Of a stretch of DNA of 64,000 nt, positions 10,897-19,799 are shown one piece after another. This DNA is from an uncultured Kiritimatiellota bacterium. Its GTDB lineage: Bacteria > Verrucomicrobiota > Kiritimatiellia > RFP12 > DVOR01. The position numbers and the translations under genes were made by a program. The notes below the pieces were generated by a model that made no database searches, was not told where the DNA came from, and saw only the letters and a program-made list of their open reading frames with translations. The stretch is from the NCBI GenBank assembly GCA_944391085.1, contig CALXSE010000010.1, forward strand, positions 1 to 64,000. Reading direction: 5' to 3'. Each line of letters begins with the position of its first letter. Positions within the stretch are counted from its first letter, which is position 1.

Positions 10897-13439
10897 GGCG
10901 CGGACTCCCCGCGGGGCCGCCCCGCCTCGGTCAGGGCGAAGACGCGGAGGCTCTCAAAGCCCTTGTCGTCGATGATCTTCACCGCCACCCTCAGGTTCTC
11001 CCCCGGCTTGAAGGGCAGGCTCCGCGTCCCCCGACAGGCCTCCAGCCGCTCGGGCGCGAGGGTTCCCTTCAGCGTCGCCTCCAGCCGCTTCCAGACGTCC
11101 GCCCCCGGGAAGAAGCACTGCTGCGGGTTCACGCACCGCCCGTCGTAGTTGCCGTCCACCATCCACATGGCGATGCGCTCGGGCCCGCCGGAGGTCATGG
11201 TCTGCCTCACGGGGTCGTAATAGTCGAAGCCCAGCACCTCCGCCGTCAGCCGGCCGTCCGCCCCCACCGCCAGCCGCACGTCGGGCTGGCCCACCAGGAT
11301 GAAGCTCTGGTTGCGGGACTGCCGCTTCAGCAGGTCGACCATCTGCAGGTCGGTGTTCATCTGCACGGCCAGGACCCGCGCGTACGCCACCCGGCACTGC
11401 GCGATGAGCGCCGCCGCCTCCGCCGTGAACTGGAAGGCCGCGAAGACCAGCAGCCCCGGCCTGGGATACACCAGCTCCGCCTCGTCCAACGCGCCGCGCA
11501 CGATGGCCGGGCTCAGCGGCGCCGAGGCGCTCCCCATGCAGACCAGCGCCTCCCGCCCGTCCTCCGTCACCCCCCGCGCGTGGAACCACGTGTGCGCCCC
11601 CGAGACCTCCAGCGAGCTGAAGCGCAGCCGCTCCCCCTGCGCGCCCGTCTGGATGCCCGCCGTCCGCAGCTCCGCCACCCACGCCTCCAGGCTCTTCCCC
11701 GCGGCCATCCCCGCCTCGGGGGTCGCCTCCCGCAGCGGCTCGACCACCGGCTCGGGCAGCGCCTCCACCGTGAAGGGCCCCGTCACCCGCACCTTCCCCT
11801 TCTCCACCAGCGGGCGATCCCACAGCGTCTCCTCCCGCGGGGGCGCGCCGTTGGCGATGTCGCCCAGCCTCACGTGCGGCACCGTCCTGTAGACCAGCCC
11901 GCCGTCCACGCCCAGCCCCTCGTCCGCCAGTTTGTACCACGGGTAGACCTGCGTGATCAGCCGGCGCTTCGCCAGCGCCAACGCCACCCGGCTCGTGTCG
12001 ATCGTGATCCAACGCCGCCCCCACTCCTCCGCCACCACCGCCGTCGTCCCGCTCCCGCACGTCGGGTCCAGCACCAAGTCCCCCGGCTCCGTCGTCATCA
12101 GAATGCAACGCTCGATGACCTTCGGCGACGTCTGAACCACGTAGACCTTATCCCCCGGCCGCCCCGCAATCCCCGTGTCAGACCAGGTATTGGTGTACCG
12201 CATGACGGGAAAATCATCAAAATACCGGATGTAACGCAACGAGTTCGCTCGTGCCTCAACGCGCTTCGCCTCGACAAGCCGTCTCATCCCCTCCGGATAA
12301 TTTGCCTTCCAATGATTGCCATTCCCGGGCAAATAGGTCTTCCCCTCAAACTCAAAGGGTTGCGTCTCGTTTGCCGAGCCTTGGGATGTCAGGTCGGCGA
12401 GCGTATACGCTCGACAACCTGACCGTTTCAGGTCGGCGTCCGTAACCGGGCGCCCAAATTCCTTTTCCCACTCCGTGAGCGTTATCCGTCGCCCATCGGG
12501 AAGCTCCACACGTTTATAGTCGCTCGCCCCATCACCGCCAAGAACCTTTTCTTTATAGAGTTTGTGAACCTTGACGGCGGAGATGTCCTTGGCATACCAA
12601 AGAATGTAATCCCCTGTACGGTCAAGCGTCGTCGATTCAAGCCCGCTGGTGGTGGCGTAGGTGATCATGGAGACGCAGTTGTCGGGGCCGAAGACCTCGT
12701 CGAGGAGGCAACGGACGCGGTGGACGTTGTCCATGGAGATTTGGAGGAAAAGGGAGCCGCTGGGCGCGAGGAGGTCGCGCATGAGGATCAGGCGGTCGCG
12801 GAGGTAGGAGAGGTAGCTGTGGATGCCGTATTGCCAGGTGTCGCGGAAGGCGGTGACCATCTGCACCTCGGCGGTCATGTCCTCGTCCTTGCCGTCCCTC
12901 ACGTCGCGCCTGTGGATGGTGGGCATGAAGTTGGAGCCGAAGCGGATGCCGTAGGGCGGGTCCATGTAGACGCACTGCACCTGCCCGGCCAGCCGCTCGT
13001 GCTGGAGCAGGGCGTTCATCACCAGCAGGGAATCGCCCGCAATCATGCGGTTCGTCCACTGCGTGGCGTGGTTGTAGGCGTAGATCTCCTCCGCGCGCAG
13101 GCGGCGGCGGTCGGCCTCGGGCAGGCCGAAGAGATCCAGCTGCACCGGCAGTTGGCCGTCGTCGCGCCGGAGGGCCCCAAGGATGCGCAGGGGGTTCACG
13201 GCCTCGTGCTGGTGGATGGTGAAGGTGGGCACCTCCACGCGGTCCCCGCCCTTTTGGTACCACCACAGGCGCGGGATGTCGTGCGGGTCGATCTCATAGG
13301 CCGCGGGCGGCTCGGCCTCGTGGAGGCTGCTGCTCTCGTTCGCCGAGGGGAGGAGGGGGCGCTTGTGCGCCGCGTGCAAATAGGTGTCCGCCTCGGCGCC
13401 CTGCGGCCCGGCGGCATCGACGTTCTTCCTGCGTGGCAT
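10893..13439 (-). CDS. mod: Type III restriction-modification DNA adenine methyltransferase Mod
   Basis: An 848-residue beta-class N6-adenine methyltransferase that methylates one strand of its site and provides DNA recognition for the Res complex. DPPYGIRFG is catalytic motif IV (residues about 158-166) and LDPTCGSGTTAVVAEEW is the S-adenosylmethionine-binding motif I, in the expected IV-then-I order. The region between them (12190-12660) holds the target recognition domain and is clearly AT-richer than the rest, suggesting an exchanged specificity module. The start at 13439 (MPRRKNVDAAG) has GGAGG 8-12 bases upstream. Further upstream, the frame runs into a structured leader, so the longer reading is rejected. 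It is the first gene of the mod-res operon. Confidence 0.9.
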   Translation of the reverse strand: MPRRKNVDAAGPQGAEADTYLHAAHKRPLLPSANESSSLHEAEPPAAYEIDPHDIPRLWWYQKGGDRVEVPTFTIHQHEAVNPLRILGALRRDDGQLPVQLDLFGLPEADRRRLRAEEIYAYNHATQWTNRMIAGDSLLVMNALLQHERLAGQVQCVYMDPPYGIRFGSNFMPTIHRRDVRDGKDEDMTAEVQMVTAFRDTWQYGIHSYLSYLRDRLILMRDLLAPSGSLFLQISMDNVHRVRCLLDEVFGPDNCVSMITYATTSGLESTTLDRTGDYILWYAKDISAVKVHKLYKEKVLGGDGASDYKRVELPDGRRITLTEWEKEFGRPVTDADLKRSGCRAYTLADLTSQGSANETQPFEFEGKTYLPGNGNHWKANYPEGMRRLVEAKRVEARANSLRYIRYFDDFPVMRYTNTWSDTGIAGRPGDKVYVVQTSPKVIERCILMTTEPGDLVLDPTCGSGTTAVVAEEWGRRWITIDTSRVALALAKRRLITQVYPWYKLADEGLGVDGGLVYRTVPHVRLGDIANGAPPREETLWDRPLVEKGKVRVTGPFTVEALPEPVVEPLREATPEAGMAAGKSLEAWVAELRTAGIQTGAQGERLRFSSLEVSGAHTWFHARGVTEDGREALVCMGSASAPLSPAIVRGALDEAELVYPRPGLLVFAAFQFTAEAAALIAQCRVAYARVLAVQMNTDLQMVDLLKRQSRNQSFILVGQPDVRLAVGADGRLTAEVLGFDYYDPVRQTMTSGGPERIAMWMVDGNYDGRCVNPQQCFFPGADVWKRLEATLKGTLAPERLEACRGTRSLPFKPGENLRVAVKIIDDKGFESLRVFALTEAGRPRGESAP

Positions 13440-13462
13440 AAAGGCGCCCTCCTCGTCTGTTC

Positions 13463-13629
13463 CGAAGGTGCCGTCCGCCAGGAGGGCATGAGAGAAACAG
13501 ACGGGAGGGCATACGTATCCACGCATGCCACACCCGAACGTTTGCTCTCTCATTTAGTCTGGCGGACTTTCCTTCGAGCAAATCATTCGTGCGTGCTGCA
13601 CGTTGACCCCTGCGGCTCTCCCGCAGGGG
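13463..13629 (-). ncRNA. Structured leader RNA, copy C (upstream of mod)
   Basis: Read on the minus strand this leader starts with a 9-bp hairpin CCCCTGCGG/CCGCAGGGG with loop GAGAG (13607-13629) and a small CGTGC/GCACG hairpin. A long arm follows: P1 13463-13468/13571-13576, P2 13473-13481/13559-13567, P3 13488-13495/13546-13553 and tip P5 13510-13516/13521-13527, which contains a G-U pair. Internal loop J1/2 reads AAA/GGCA. The order of helices matches the copies at 33868 and 56189, though J2/3 (ACTAA/GCCCTC) differs, so this is a diverged member. It ends 23 bases before the mod start codon. Its function is unknown; leader control of mod is an inference. Confidence 0.6.
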
Positions 13630-13638
13630 ATGGGCCAT

Positions 13639-13644
13639 ACTATA
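13639..13644 (-). promoter_or_regulatory. -10 box of the mod leader transcript
   Basis: TATAGT on the minus strand lies 9 bases upstream of the first hairpin of the leader, placing the transcription start at the RNA's 5' edge. No clear -35 box is seen. Confidence 0.5.
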
Positions 13645-13710
13645 CCGCTTCCCCCACCCCCCCGTCAAACGCGCCTGTCCGCGGCGGGGCGCGCCCAGGC
13701 GGAGGAATTG

Positions 13711-13719
13711 TGCTATACT
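13711..13719 (+). promoter_or_regulatory. Extended -10 promoter of rubredoxin
   Basis: TGCTATACT lies 33 bases before the rubredoxin ATG. No recognisable -35 sequence is present, as expected for an extended -10 promoter. Confidence 0.65.
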
Positions 13720-13752
13720 GGGCCCAACCCACAACCCGAAAGGAACCCACCC

Positions 13753-13890
13753 ATGAAGTATGTCTGCCAAGTGTGCGGCTATGTGTACGACCCCGCCGAG
13801 AACGACGGCGTCCCCTTCGAGCAGCTCCCCGATGACTGGGTCTGCCCCACCTGCGGCGTCGGCAAGGCCGATTTCGCCCCCGCGGAGTGA
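13753..13890 (+). CDS. rub: Rubredoxin
   Basis: A 45-residue cytoplasmic electron carrier with one iron held by four cysteines: CQVCGY near the N terminus and [11 protein letters not shown] near the C terminus. The loop between them is shorter than in the common 52-54 residue rubredoxins, giving one of the short-loop forms. It probably donates electrons to the rubrerythrin encoded at 5718-6266, although the two genes are 7 kb apart. It is preceded by an extended -10 promoter and an AAAGGAA ribosome-binding site and followed by a strong terminator, so it is a single-gene unit. Confidence 0.95.
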   Translation: MKYVCQVCGYVYDPAENDGVPFEQLPDDWVCPTCGVGKADFAPAE

Positions 13891-13908
13891 CCCGCCCGCA
13901 CACCGGAG

Positions 13909-13933
13909 AGGCCCCCATCCGGGGGCCTTTTTC
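13909..13933 (+). terminator. Rubredoxin terminator
   Basis: AGGCCCCC, an ATCC loop, then GGGGGCCT running into TTTTT, 19 bases after the rubredoxin stop codon. Confidence 0.9.
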
Positions 13934-14001
13934 GTTTTCGGGCATCGCGGGGGAGGCGGCGCCCCTGCCGCGGCCGGGCGCGCGGGGGCGGGCGCGGCGC
14001 G

Positions 14002-17000
14002 TCAGGCCCCCTTGCGGGTGAGGATGAGGTAGGCCGCGGGGATGAAGTAGAGGGCCATGAGGGAGGAGAGGATGATGCCGCCGACCGAGCCGATGCCGAT
14101 GGAGGCGCGGAGCTCGGAGCCCAGCCCGGTGCCGGTGGCCATGGGCAGCATGCCGAAGAGGGCGGCGACGCAGCTCATGAGGATGGGGCGGAACTTGCGC
14201 TTGGCGGCGCGGATGAGGGCGATGTGCTTGGGGGTGCCGAAGGCGCGGCGGATGATGTTGATCTCGTCGATGAGCAGGATGGCGGCGTTGACGACGACGC
14301 CCACGAGCATGACGCCGGCCAGCAGGCCGAACATGGACATGCTCTCGCCGGTGAGCCAGAGGGCGATGTAGAGCCCGAGGTAGGAGAAGGGGACGGTGAG
14401 GAGGATGATGAAGGGCTGCATCCAGGATTCCATCATGGCGCAGAGGAGCAGGTAGGTGAGGACGATGGCGACGAAGGTGACGGTGGCGAACTCGGCGAAG
14501 GTCTCGTTCATCTTCTCGGCCATGCCGCCGATGGAGGCGGTGCAGCCGGGGGGCAGGTTCTCGCGGATGTCCTCCGCCTGGTGGGCGAGGGCGGTGCCCA
14601 TGCCGTGGCCGCGGGAGGCGTTGGCGTAGAGGACGACGGTGCGGGATTTGTCGTAGCGGTTGATGATGGTGGGCTGGAGGCCCTCCCGGAGCTCGGCGAC
14701 GGCGCCGACGGCGAAGGGGAGGCCGTCCGGGCCGGGGAGGTTCATGGCGGCGAGCTGCCCCTCGCCGTCGAGCTGCCTGTAGCGGACGCGGATGTCGTAG
14801 GAGCGGTCGCCGCGCTTGTAGACGGTCTCCTCGAGGCCGGCGACGTTGGCGCGGAGGGATTGGCCGAGGGTGGCGGCGGGCAGGGAGAGGTCGTGGAGGA
14901 CGGCGCGGTCCGGGAGGAAGCGCACCTCGGGGCGGCCGGGGCGGATGGAGGAGGCGACGTCGGTGTTGACGGGGTCGGCGGCGAAGGCCTTCTGCATCTT
15001 GAGCCCGGCCTGGTCGAGCACCTCAAGGTCGGGGCCCTTGACGTATTGGACGATGTCCTGGCTGGCGCCGCCGGCGGCGGAGGGGATGAGGACGGAGTAG
15101 ATGCAGTCGGGCTCGTCGAGCAACAGCGTGCGGAGGCGGGCGCGGATGGCGCCGATGGGGTCGTCCGGGCGCTCGGTCATGGGGGTGAGGCGGAGGTTGA
15201 TCTCGGCGAGGTACGGGCCCTCGGAGACGGTGCCCATCTGGCCCTGGACCTTGCCGCAGTTGATGTTGGAGTGGGTGACGGCGGGCTCGGCGGCGAGGAT
15301 GCGGCGGGCGATGGCGGTGGTGCGCTCGACGCTCCGTTGCAGATTGTAGTCCGCGGGATATTCGAGGCGGACGGTGACGTCGCCCTGGTCGATCTCCGAG
15401 ACGAAGTCCATCTCGACGTGCCTGGGGAAGTAGGCGAAGCCCAGGACGGTGAGGGCGGTCGCGCCGCCGAGGAAGGCCCAGGGGGCGCGGGCGACCCACT
15501 TGATGGATTTGACGTAGGCGCGCTCCATGCGGCGGTAGCACCAATCCCAGGGGCGGAGGCAGCGGGCGAGGGCGGGGTTGACCCACCGTTGGCCCCACCT
15601 CACGGTGACCATCGCCAGGATGGGCGTGAGCGTGAAGGAGATGAGCAGCGAGGCGAAGGTGGCCACCGTCACCACCACGGCGAAGGGCGAGAGGAACTTG
15701 CCCGCGAGGGAGGACATCGTGGCGATGGGCAGGAAGACGACCACGTTGGTGAGGGCCGAGGCCGCGACGGCCAGGGCGACGTAGGAGGTGGCGGAGGCGA
15801 CGACGAGGCCGACCTCGTACTTCGTGCCGCGGCGCCTGGCGAACTCCGCGCCGATGTTCTCGAGCACGACGATGGAGTTCGCCACCAGGATGCCCACCGA
15901 GATGCCCACGGCGCACATGGTGATGACGTTGAAGGTGTAGCCGAAGAGCGGGAAGACGCCGGCCGTCACCAGCATCGTCACGGGGATGGAGACGAAGGCC
16001 GCGAAGGCGGTGCGGACGTCGGCCAGGAAGAGCAGGAGTACCAGGCCCGTGAGGAGGACGCCCTGCCAGACGGAGACGAAGCCGTCGCGGACCGTGGCGT
16101 TGATGTAGGTGCCGTCGTCGCGGAACCAGACCAGCTCCATGCCGCCGGGGAGGGCGCCCTCAAGCGCCTTGGCGACGCGCTCGACCTCGGCGACGACCTG
16201 CGTGCCGTTGGCGTCGCCCTTCTTCGTCACCTTCATGGTGACGCAGGGCTCGCCGTCGTAGAAGGAGCGGGAGGTGACGCGCTCGGTGCCGAAGCGGAAG
16301 TCGGCGACGTCGCGGAGGTAGACGCGCTGGCCCTGGACGACGCCCACCTGGATGTCGCCGAGCCCCTCGGGCTCGTCGGGCTCGCCGTCGAAGGTAAGGG
16401 AGATCTCGCGGTCGCCGGCGTCGATCTGGCCCATGGGGATCTTGACGTTGCCCTGCCCGACGGCCTGGACGACGTCGGCCATGGAGAGCCCGCGGCCGGC
16501 GAGCTTGTCGCGGTCGACGTCCACGAGCACCTCGCGCTCCATGCCGCCGATGAGGTCGACGCTGGCCACGCCGGCCAGGGAGGAGAAACGGTCGGAGAGC
16601 TTGTCGTCGGCGTAGTCGTAGAGCTCGTCGATGAACTCCGCCGTCTGCACCGGGGTCGCGCCCTTGAGCGTGTCGCCCTTGGCCTTGAGGACCATCGTGA
16701 CGACGGGGGTGGCGTTGATGTCGTACTTGAGGATCTCCGGCTCCTCGGCGTCCTCGGGGAGGTCGTCAAGGATCAGGTCGATCTTCTCGCGGACGTCGGT
16801 GGCCGCGACGTCGACGTCGCGGTCGAGCTCGAACTCGATAAGCACCTGGGTGAAGTTGTTGAGGCAGGTGGAGGTGATGTGCTTGATGCCCTCGACCTGG
16901 GAGATGGCGTCCTCGATCTTGCGGGTGATGGAGGTCTCGATCTCGTCGGGCGAGGCGCCGGAATAGGTGACGGAGATGGTGACGTAAGGGATGTCGACGG

Positions 17001-17115
17001 TGGGCAGCAGGTCGTTGCCCAGGCTGCGAAGGGACATCACGCCCAGGAACGAGAGCATGATGATGAGCACGCTCATCGCGATGGGCCGCTTGACCGATGC
17101 GTCTGCGAGAAACAT
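14002..17115 (-). CDS. RND-family inner-membrane efflux transporter (AcrB/HAE1-like)
   Basis: A 1037-residue resistance-nodulation-division pump with the usual two-fold repeat: an N-terminal membrane helix (ISVLIIML-type, residues 12-32), a large periplasmic loop, a helix block, and the same again. It would export drugs, detergents or lipids with the adaptor and channel encoded upstream. The helix-4 motif that carries the proton-relay aspartates in AcrB (407/408) here reads ILVANSIVVLENI with Ala412-Asn413, and the helix-10 Lys position reads GVVVNAAILLIDEI. Coupling by the canonical Asp/Lys relay therefore looks impossible. AGGAGG precedes the ATG. The gene is the last in the operon, 22 bases after the adaptor gene. 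Confidence 0.9.
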   Translation of the reverse strand: MFLADASVKRPIAMSVLIIMLSFLGVMSLRSLGNDLLPTVDIPYVTISVTYSGASPDEIETSITRKIEDAISQVEGIKHITSTCLNNFTQVLIEFELDRDVDVAATDVREKIDLILDDLPEDAEEPEILKYDINATPVVTMVLKAKGDTLKGATPVQTAEFIDELYDYADDKLSDRFSSLAGVASVDLIGGMEREVLVDVDRDKLAGRGLSMADVVQAVGQGNVKIPMGQIDAGDREISLTFDGEPDEPEGLGDIQVGVVQGQRVYLRDVADFRFGTERVTSRSFYDGEPCVTMKVTKKGDANGTQVVAEVERVAKALEGALPGGMELVWFRDDGTYINATVRDGFVSVWQGVLLTGLVLLLFLADVRTAFAAFVSIPVTMLVTAGVFPLFGYTFNVITMCAVGISVGILVANSIVVLENIGAEFARRRGTKYEVGLVVASATSYVALAVAASALTNVVVFLPIATMSSLAGKFLSPFAVVVTVATFASLLISFTLTPILAMVTVRWGQRWVNPALARCLRPWDWCYRRMERAYVKSIKWVARAPWAFLGGATALTVLGFAYFPRHVEMDFVSEIDQGDVTVRLEYPADYNLQRSVERTTAIARRILAAEPAVTHSNINCGKVQGQMGTVSEGPYLAEINLRLTPMTERPDDPIGAIRARLRTLLLDEPDCIYSVLIPSAAGGASQDIVQYVKGPDLEVLDQAGLKMQKAFAADPVNTDVASSIRPGRPEVRFLPDRAVLHDLSLPAATLGQSLRANVAGLEETVYKRGDRSYDIRVRYRQLDGEGQLAAMNLPGPDGLPFAVGAVAELREGLQPTIINRYDKSRTVVLYANASRGHGMGTALAHQAEDIRENLPPGCTASIGGMAEKMNETFAEFATVTFVAIVLTYLLLCAMMESWMQPFIILLTVPFSYLGLYIALWLTGESMSMFGLLAGVMLVGVVVNAAILLIDEINIIRRAFGTPKHIALIRAAKRKFRPILMSCVAALFGMLPMATGTGLGSELRASIGIGSVGGIILSSLMALYFIPAAYLILTRKGA

Positions 17116-17137
17116 GTCGCCCTCCTTCCTGCCGCGC

Positions 17138-18313
17138 TCACTCGACGGCCTTGACGACGTCGCCGGGGTTCAGCAGGAGCATCCCCTCGGCCACGACGCG
17201 CTTGCCCTCGAAGGCCTCGGGGTTGAGCACCTCGACCATGGCGCCCGCCGTCGCGCCCTTCCGGACCTCGACCGAGGCGATCTCCCCGCCCTCCCCGACG
17301 ACGAAGGCGACCTCGCGCCCGCCGCGCAGGGCCACCGCGCCCGCGGGCAGGCCGAAGCCCGTGCGCCGCGCGAAGACGATGCGCGCCCCGCACAGCATCC
17401 CCGGCGCGACGGCTGGATCCGGCTTGATGACGGCGCGGAGCTCGAAGGTGCGCGTCACCGGGTTCACGGTGGGCGATTTGTAGGTCACGGGCAGCTCCTG
17501 CCCGAAATCCGCCGCCACCACAGTCCTGCCCACGGCCACGTCGGCATAGCGGTCGGCGGTCAGCGTCAGGCAAAGCTCGCGGACGCGCGGGTCGTCGAGC
17601 ATGAAGATGGGGGTGCCGGCGCCCACGTAGTCGCCGCGGTCCTGGAGCTTCTGCGTGACGACGCCGTCGAAGGGCGCCAGCCCGCGCGAGTCCGCGAGGT
17701 TCTTCTCGGCGATGCGCAGGGCCGTGTCGGCCTGCTGGATCTTGGCGTCGGCGGAGGCGACGGCGGCCCGGGCGCGGGCGAGCGCGGCCGCGGCGGAACG
17801 CAACTGGAGCTCGGCCTTCTCCCAGGCGTCCTTGGTGACGGAGCGGCTGTCGTTGTAAAGGCGGCGGAAGCGCTCGGCGTCGGTCTGCGCCTTGGCGTGG
17901 GCGGCCTCGGCCTCGGCCTGGGCGGCGAGGGCCTCCTCCCGCGCGGCCCGGGTGACGGCCTGGTCGTCCTTCGCGATGGCGACCTGGTTCTCGAGGTTCA
18001 CGCGGTCGACCTGAAAGAGGGGCTGCCCGGCCTTCACCACGTCGCCCTCGTCCGCCAAGACCTCGTCGACGGTGCCGGGCAGGCGCGAGGCGACGGCGGC
18101 GGTGAACTTCGTGCGGACGGAGCCCTGCACCACCGCGTAGTCCTCAAAGGCCACCCCCGGCGTAAGGGCGCACACCCTCACCCGCGGGCGGGCGTCGGCC
18201 TGCGGCGCGGCCTCTTCCTGCCGGCAGCCGGCCAGCAGGAGGGCAAGGGGCAGGAAGCAGGCCATGCGGCGGCAAAGCCCCGCGGGGACACGGCAAAGGC
18301 GGTTCTTATTCAT
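17138..18313 (-). CDS. RND periplasmic adaptor (membrane fusion) lipoprotein
   Basis: A 391-residue adaptor linking the inner-membrane pump to the outer-membrane channel. The lipobox LLLAGC follows a short hydrophobic signal, predicting lipid attachment to the membrane. A split biotinyl-lipoyl domain (VDEVLADEGDVVKAGQPLFQV and the later GLAPFDGVVTQKLQDRGDYV) brackets an alanine/glutamate-rich coiled-coil hairpin at roughly residues 110-200. A beta-barrel and a membrane-proximal domain follow. The start overlaps the end of the channel gene by 8 bases, so the two are translationally coupled. An internal Met at residue 18 (MACFLPLALLL) is an alternative start that would give a more standard signal peptide. 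Confidence 0.9.
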   Translation of the reverse strand: MNKNRLCRVPAGLCRRMACFLPLALLLAGCRQEEAAPQADARPRVRVCALTPGVAFEDYAVVQGSVRTKFTAAVASRLPGTVDEVLADEGDVVKAGQPLFQVDRVNLENQVAIAKDDQAVTRAAREEALAAQAEAEAAHAKAQTDAERFRRLYNDSRSVTKDAWEKAELQLRSAAAALARARAAVASADAKIQQADTALRIAEKNLADSRGLAPFDGVVTQKLQDRGDYVGAGTPIFMLDDPRVRELCLTLTADRYADVAVGRTVVAADFGQELPVTYKSPTVNPVTRTFELRAVIKPDPAVAPGMLCGARIVFARRTGFGLPAGAVALRGGREVAFVVGEGGEIASVEVRKGATAGAMVEVLNPEAFEGKRVVAEGMLLLNPGDVVKAVE

Positions 18314-19799
18314 TGGGCACCTCCAAATCCTTCAGCAGCGGGCCGTTCCCGGAGGCGGGCACCGCGTCCCCCCAGCCCAGGCCGACGGTGTCCCGGAAGA
18401 CATACTCGGCCAGCGCGTCGGCGTACTCCGAGGCGATGGCGTCGATGCGGGCCTGCTCGAGCGCGGAGAACTTGTCGAGCAGCTCCGAGAGCGTCTCCTG
18501 GTCGTTCTCGTAGCGCGCCCTGGTCTCGGCGTAGTCGATCTCGGCGGCCTCGCGCGCGGCGGCGGCGACGGCCTTGAGGTCGCGCGCCTGGCGCCAATTC
18601 ACCCACGCCTGCCAGACCGAGACCATGAGCGTGGCGGCGGCGTCCTCGCGCAGGGCGTAGGCGGCCTCCTCGCGGGCGCGGGCACTTTGGTAGTCGGCGA
18701 TGGAGCGCAGGCCGTCGAAGACGCTCATCACGCCGCCCACCGCGCCGGTCAGGTAATTGTGCGGCGCCAGGAAGTCGCTGCCGTTGTAGGCCACGCCGCC
18801 GTTGAGCGACAGGGTCGGCAGGAAGTGGGCGAGCGCGGCGAGGGCCTCGACCTTGCGCAGGGAGATGGCCAGGTCGCCGGCCCACATCTCCTTGCGGGCC
18901 ACGAGGGCCGTCCAAAGCCACTCCTCCAGCGGCGCGGCGAGGGCCTCGGCGCGGCTCCGCGGGGCCCAGGCGCCGTCCGCGCCCATCACGCCCCAGGGGA
19001 GCGCGCGCACCTGCAGGAGCGAGTCGCCGTCAAGCGCCGGCGCCGCGCCGGAGAGCGGGTGGAGGTTCAGCAGATCCAGCAGGTTCGCCTTGGCGGCGAA
19101 GGCGTTGTCGCGGGCGACCCGGGCGTTGTAGCGGTCGCTGGCGTGGAAGGCGCGGGCGCGGGCCTCCTCGCCGCGCAGGGCCATCCCCTCCCCGGCGAGC
19201 GCGCCCACCTGGCGGAGCAGCTCGGCGGAGGCCTCGGCCTGGGCCTCGTAGGCGGCGACGGTGCGCCCGGCGACGGCGGCCTGGTAGAAGAGCGTGGCCA
19301 CCTGGACGTCGAGCATCTCCTCGTTGCGGGCCGCCGTGAGGGCCTGCAGCTCCGCGCCGCGGCGGGCGGCCAGCCAGAGCAGCCAGGCGTTGGGGGCGAA
19401 GACCGGCTGGCTGATGGTGAGGGCGGATTCCGTCACCCACCTGTCCTGCATCTGCATGGTCAGGCCCAGGGAGGCGACCTTGGTGCGGAGCGTCGAGTCC
19501 GTGCCGCTGCGGCCATAGGTCAGCTCCACCTGCGGCAGGAAGGCCGAGAAGGCCGCCGTGCCCTGGATCTCGGCGAGGTGGGCGTCGAGGCGCGCCTGCG
19601 TCAGCTTCAGCGTGCGCCCGTGGGCCCAGCCCCGGCACTCGGACAGGGTCAGCGGCCCGTCGTGCTCGCGGAAGAAGGCCTCCGTCTCCGCGGCCTTGCC
19701 GTCGGCGTAAGCCCGGGCCGAGCCGAGGCGCTCCCCCAGGCCCGGCGCGCACGCCGTGAGCCCGGACAGCGCCAGCAATGCGAACGGGGCCATCCTCAT
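18306..19799 (-). CDS. Outer-membrane efflux channel (TolC/NodT family lipoprotein)
   Basis: A 497-residue member of the outer-membrane efflux family. The N terminus MRMAPFALLALSGLTACAPG carries a lipobox-like LTAC. The rest is alpha-helical with two similar halves (for example WAHGRTLKLTQARLDAHLAEI and the later FLPTLSLNGGVAYN), typical of TolC-type trimers that form a beta-barrel and a periplasmic tunnel. It is expected to complete the tripartite pump with the adaptor and RND transporter downstream. The ATG overlaps the stop of the preceding HU-like gene (ATGA). Confidence 0.88.
   Translation of the reverse strand: MRMAPFALLALSGLTACAPGLGERLGSARAYADGKAAETEAFFREHDGPLTLSECRGWAHGRTLKLTQARLDAHLAEIQGTAAFSAFLPQVELTYGRSGTDSTLRTKVASLGLTMQMQDRWVTESALTISQPVFAPNAWLLWLAARRGAELQALTAARNEEMLDVQVATLFYQAAVAGRTVAAYEAQAEASAELLRQVGALAGEGMALRGEEARARAFHASDRYNARVARDNAFAAKANLLDLLNLHPLSGAAPALDGDSLLQVRALPWGVMGADGAWAPRSRAEALAAPLEEWLWTALVARKEMWAGDLAISLRKVEALAALAHFLPTLSLNGGVAYNGSDFLAPHNYLTGAVGGVMSVFDGLRSIADYQSARAREEAAYALREDAAATLMVSVWQAWVNWRQARDLKAVAAAAREAAEIDYAETRARYENDQETLSELLDKFSALEQARIDAIASEYADALAEYVFRDTVGLGWGDAVPASGNGPLLKDLEVPNE

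Noticed and set aside
14224-17154. Long plus-strand open frame (about 976 codons) opposite the RND gene
   Set aside because: It is the antisense shadow of a clearly coding RND pump; its composition (Asp/Gly/Val/Glu/Ala-rich, no domains) is an artefact of high GC.
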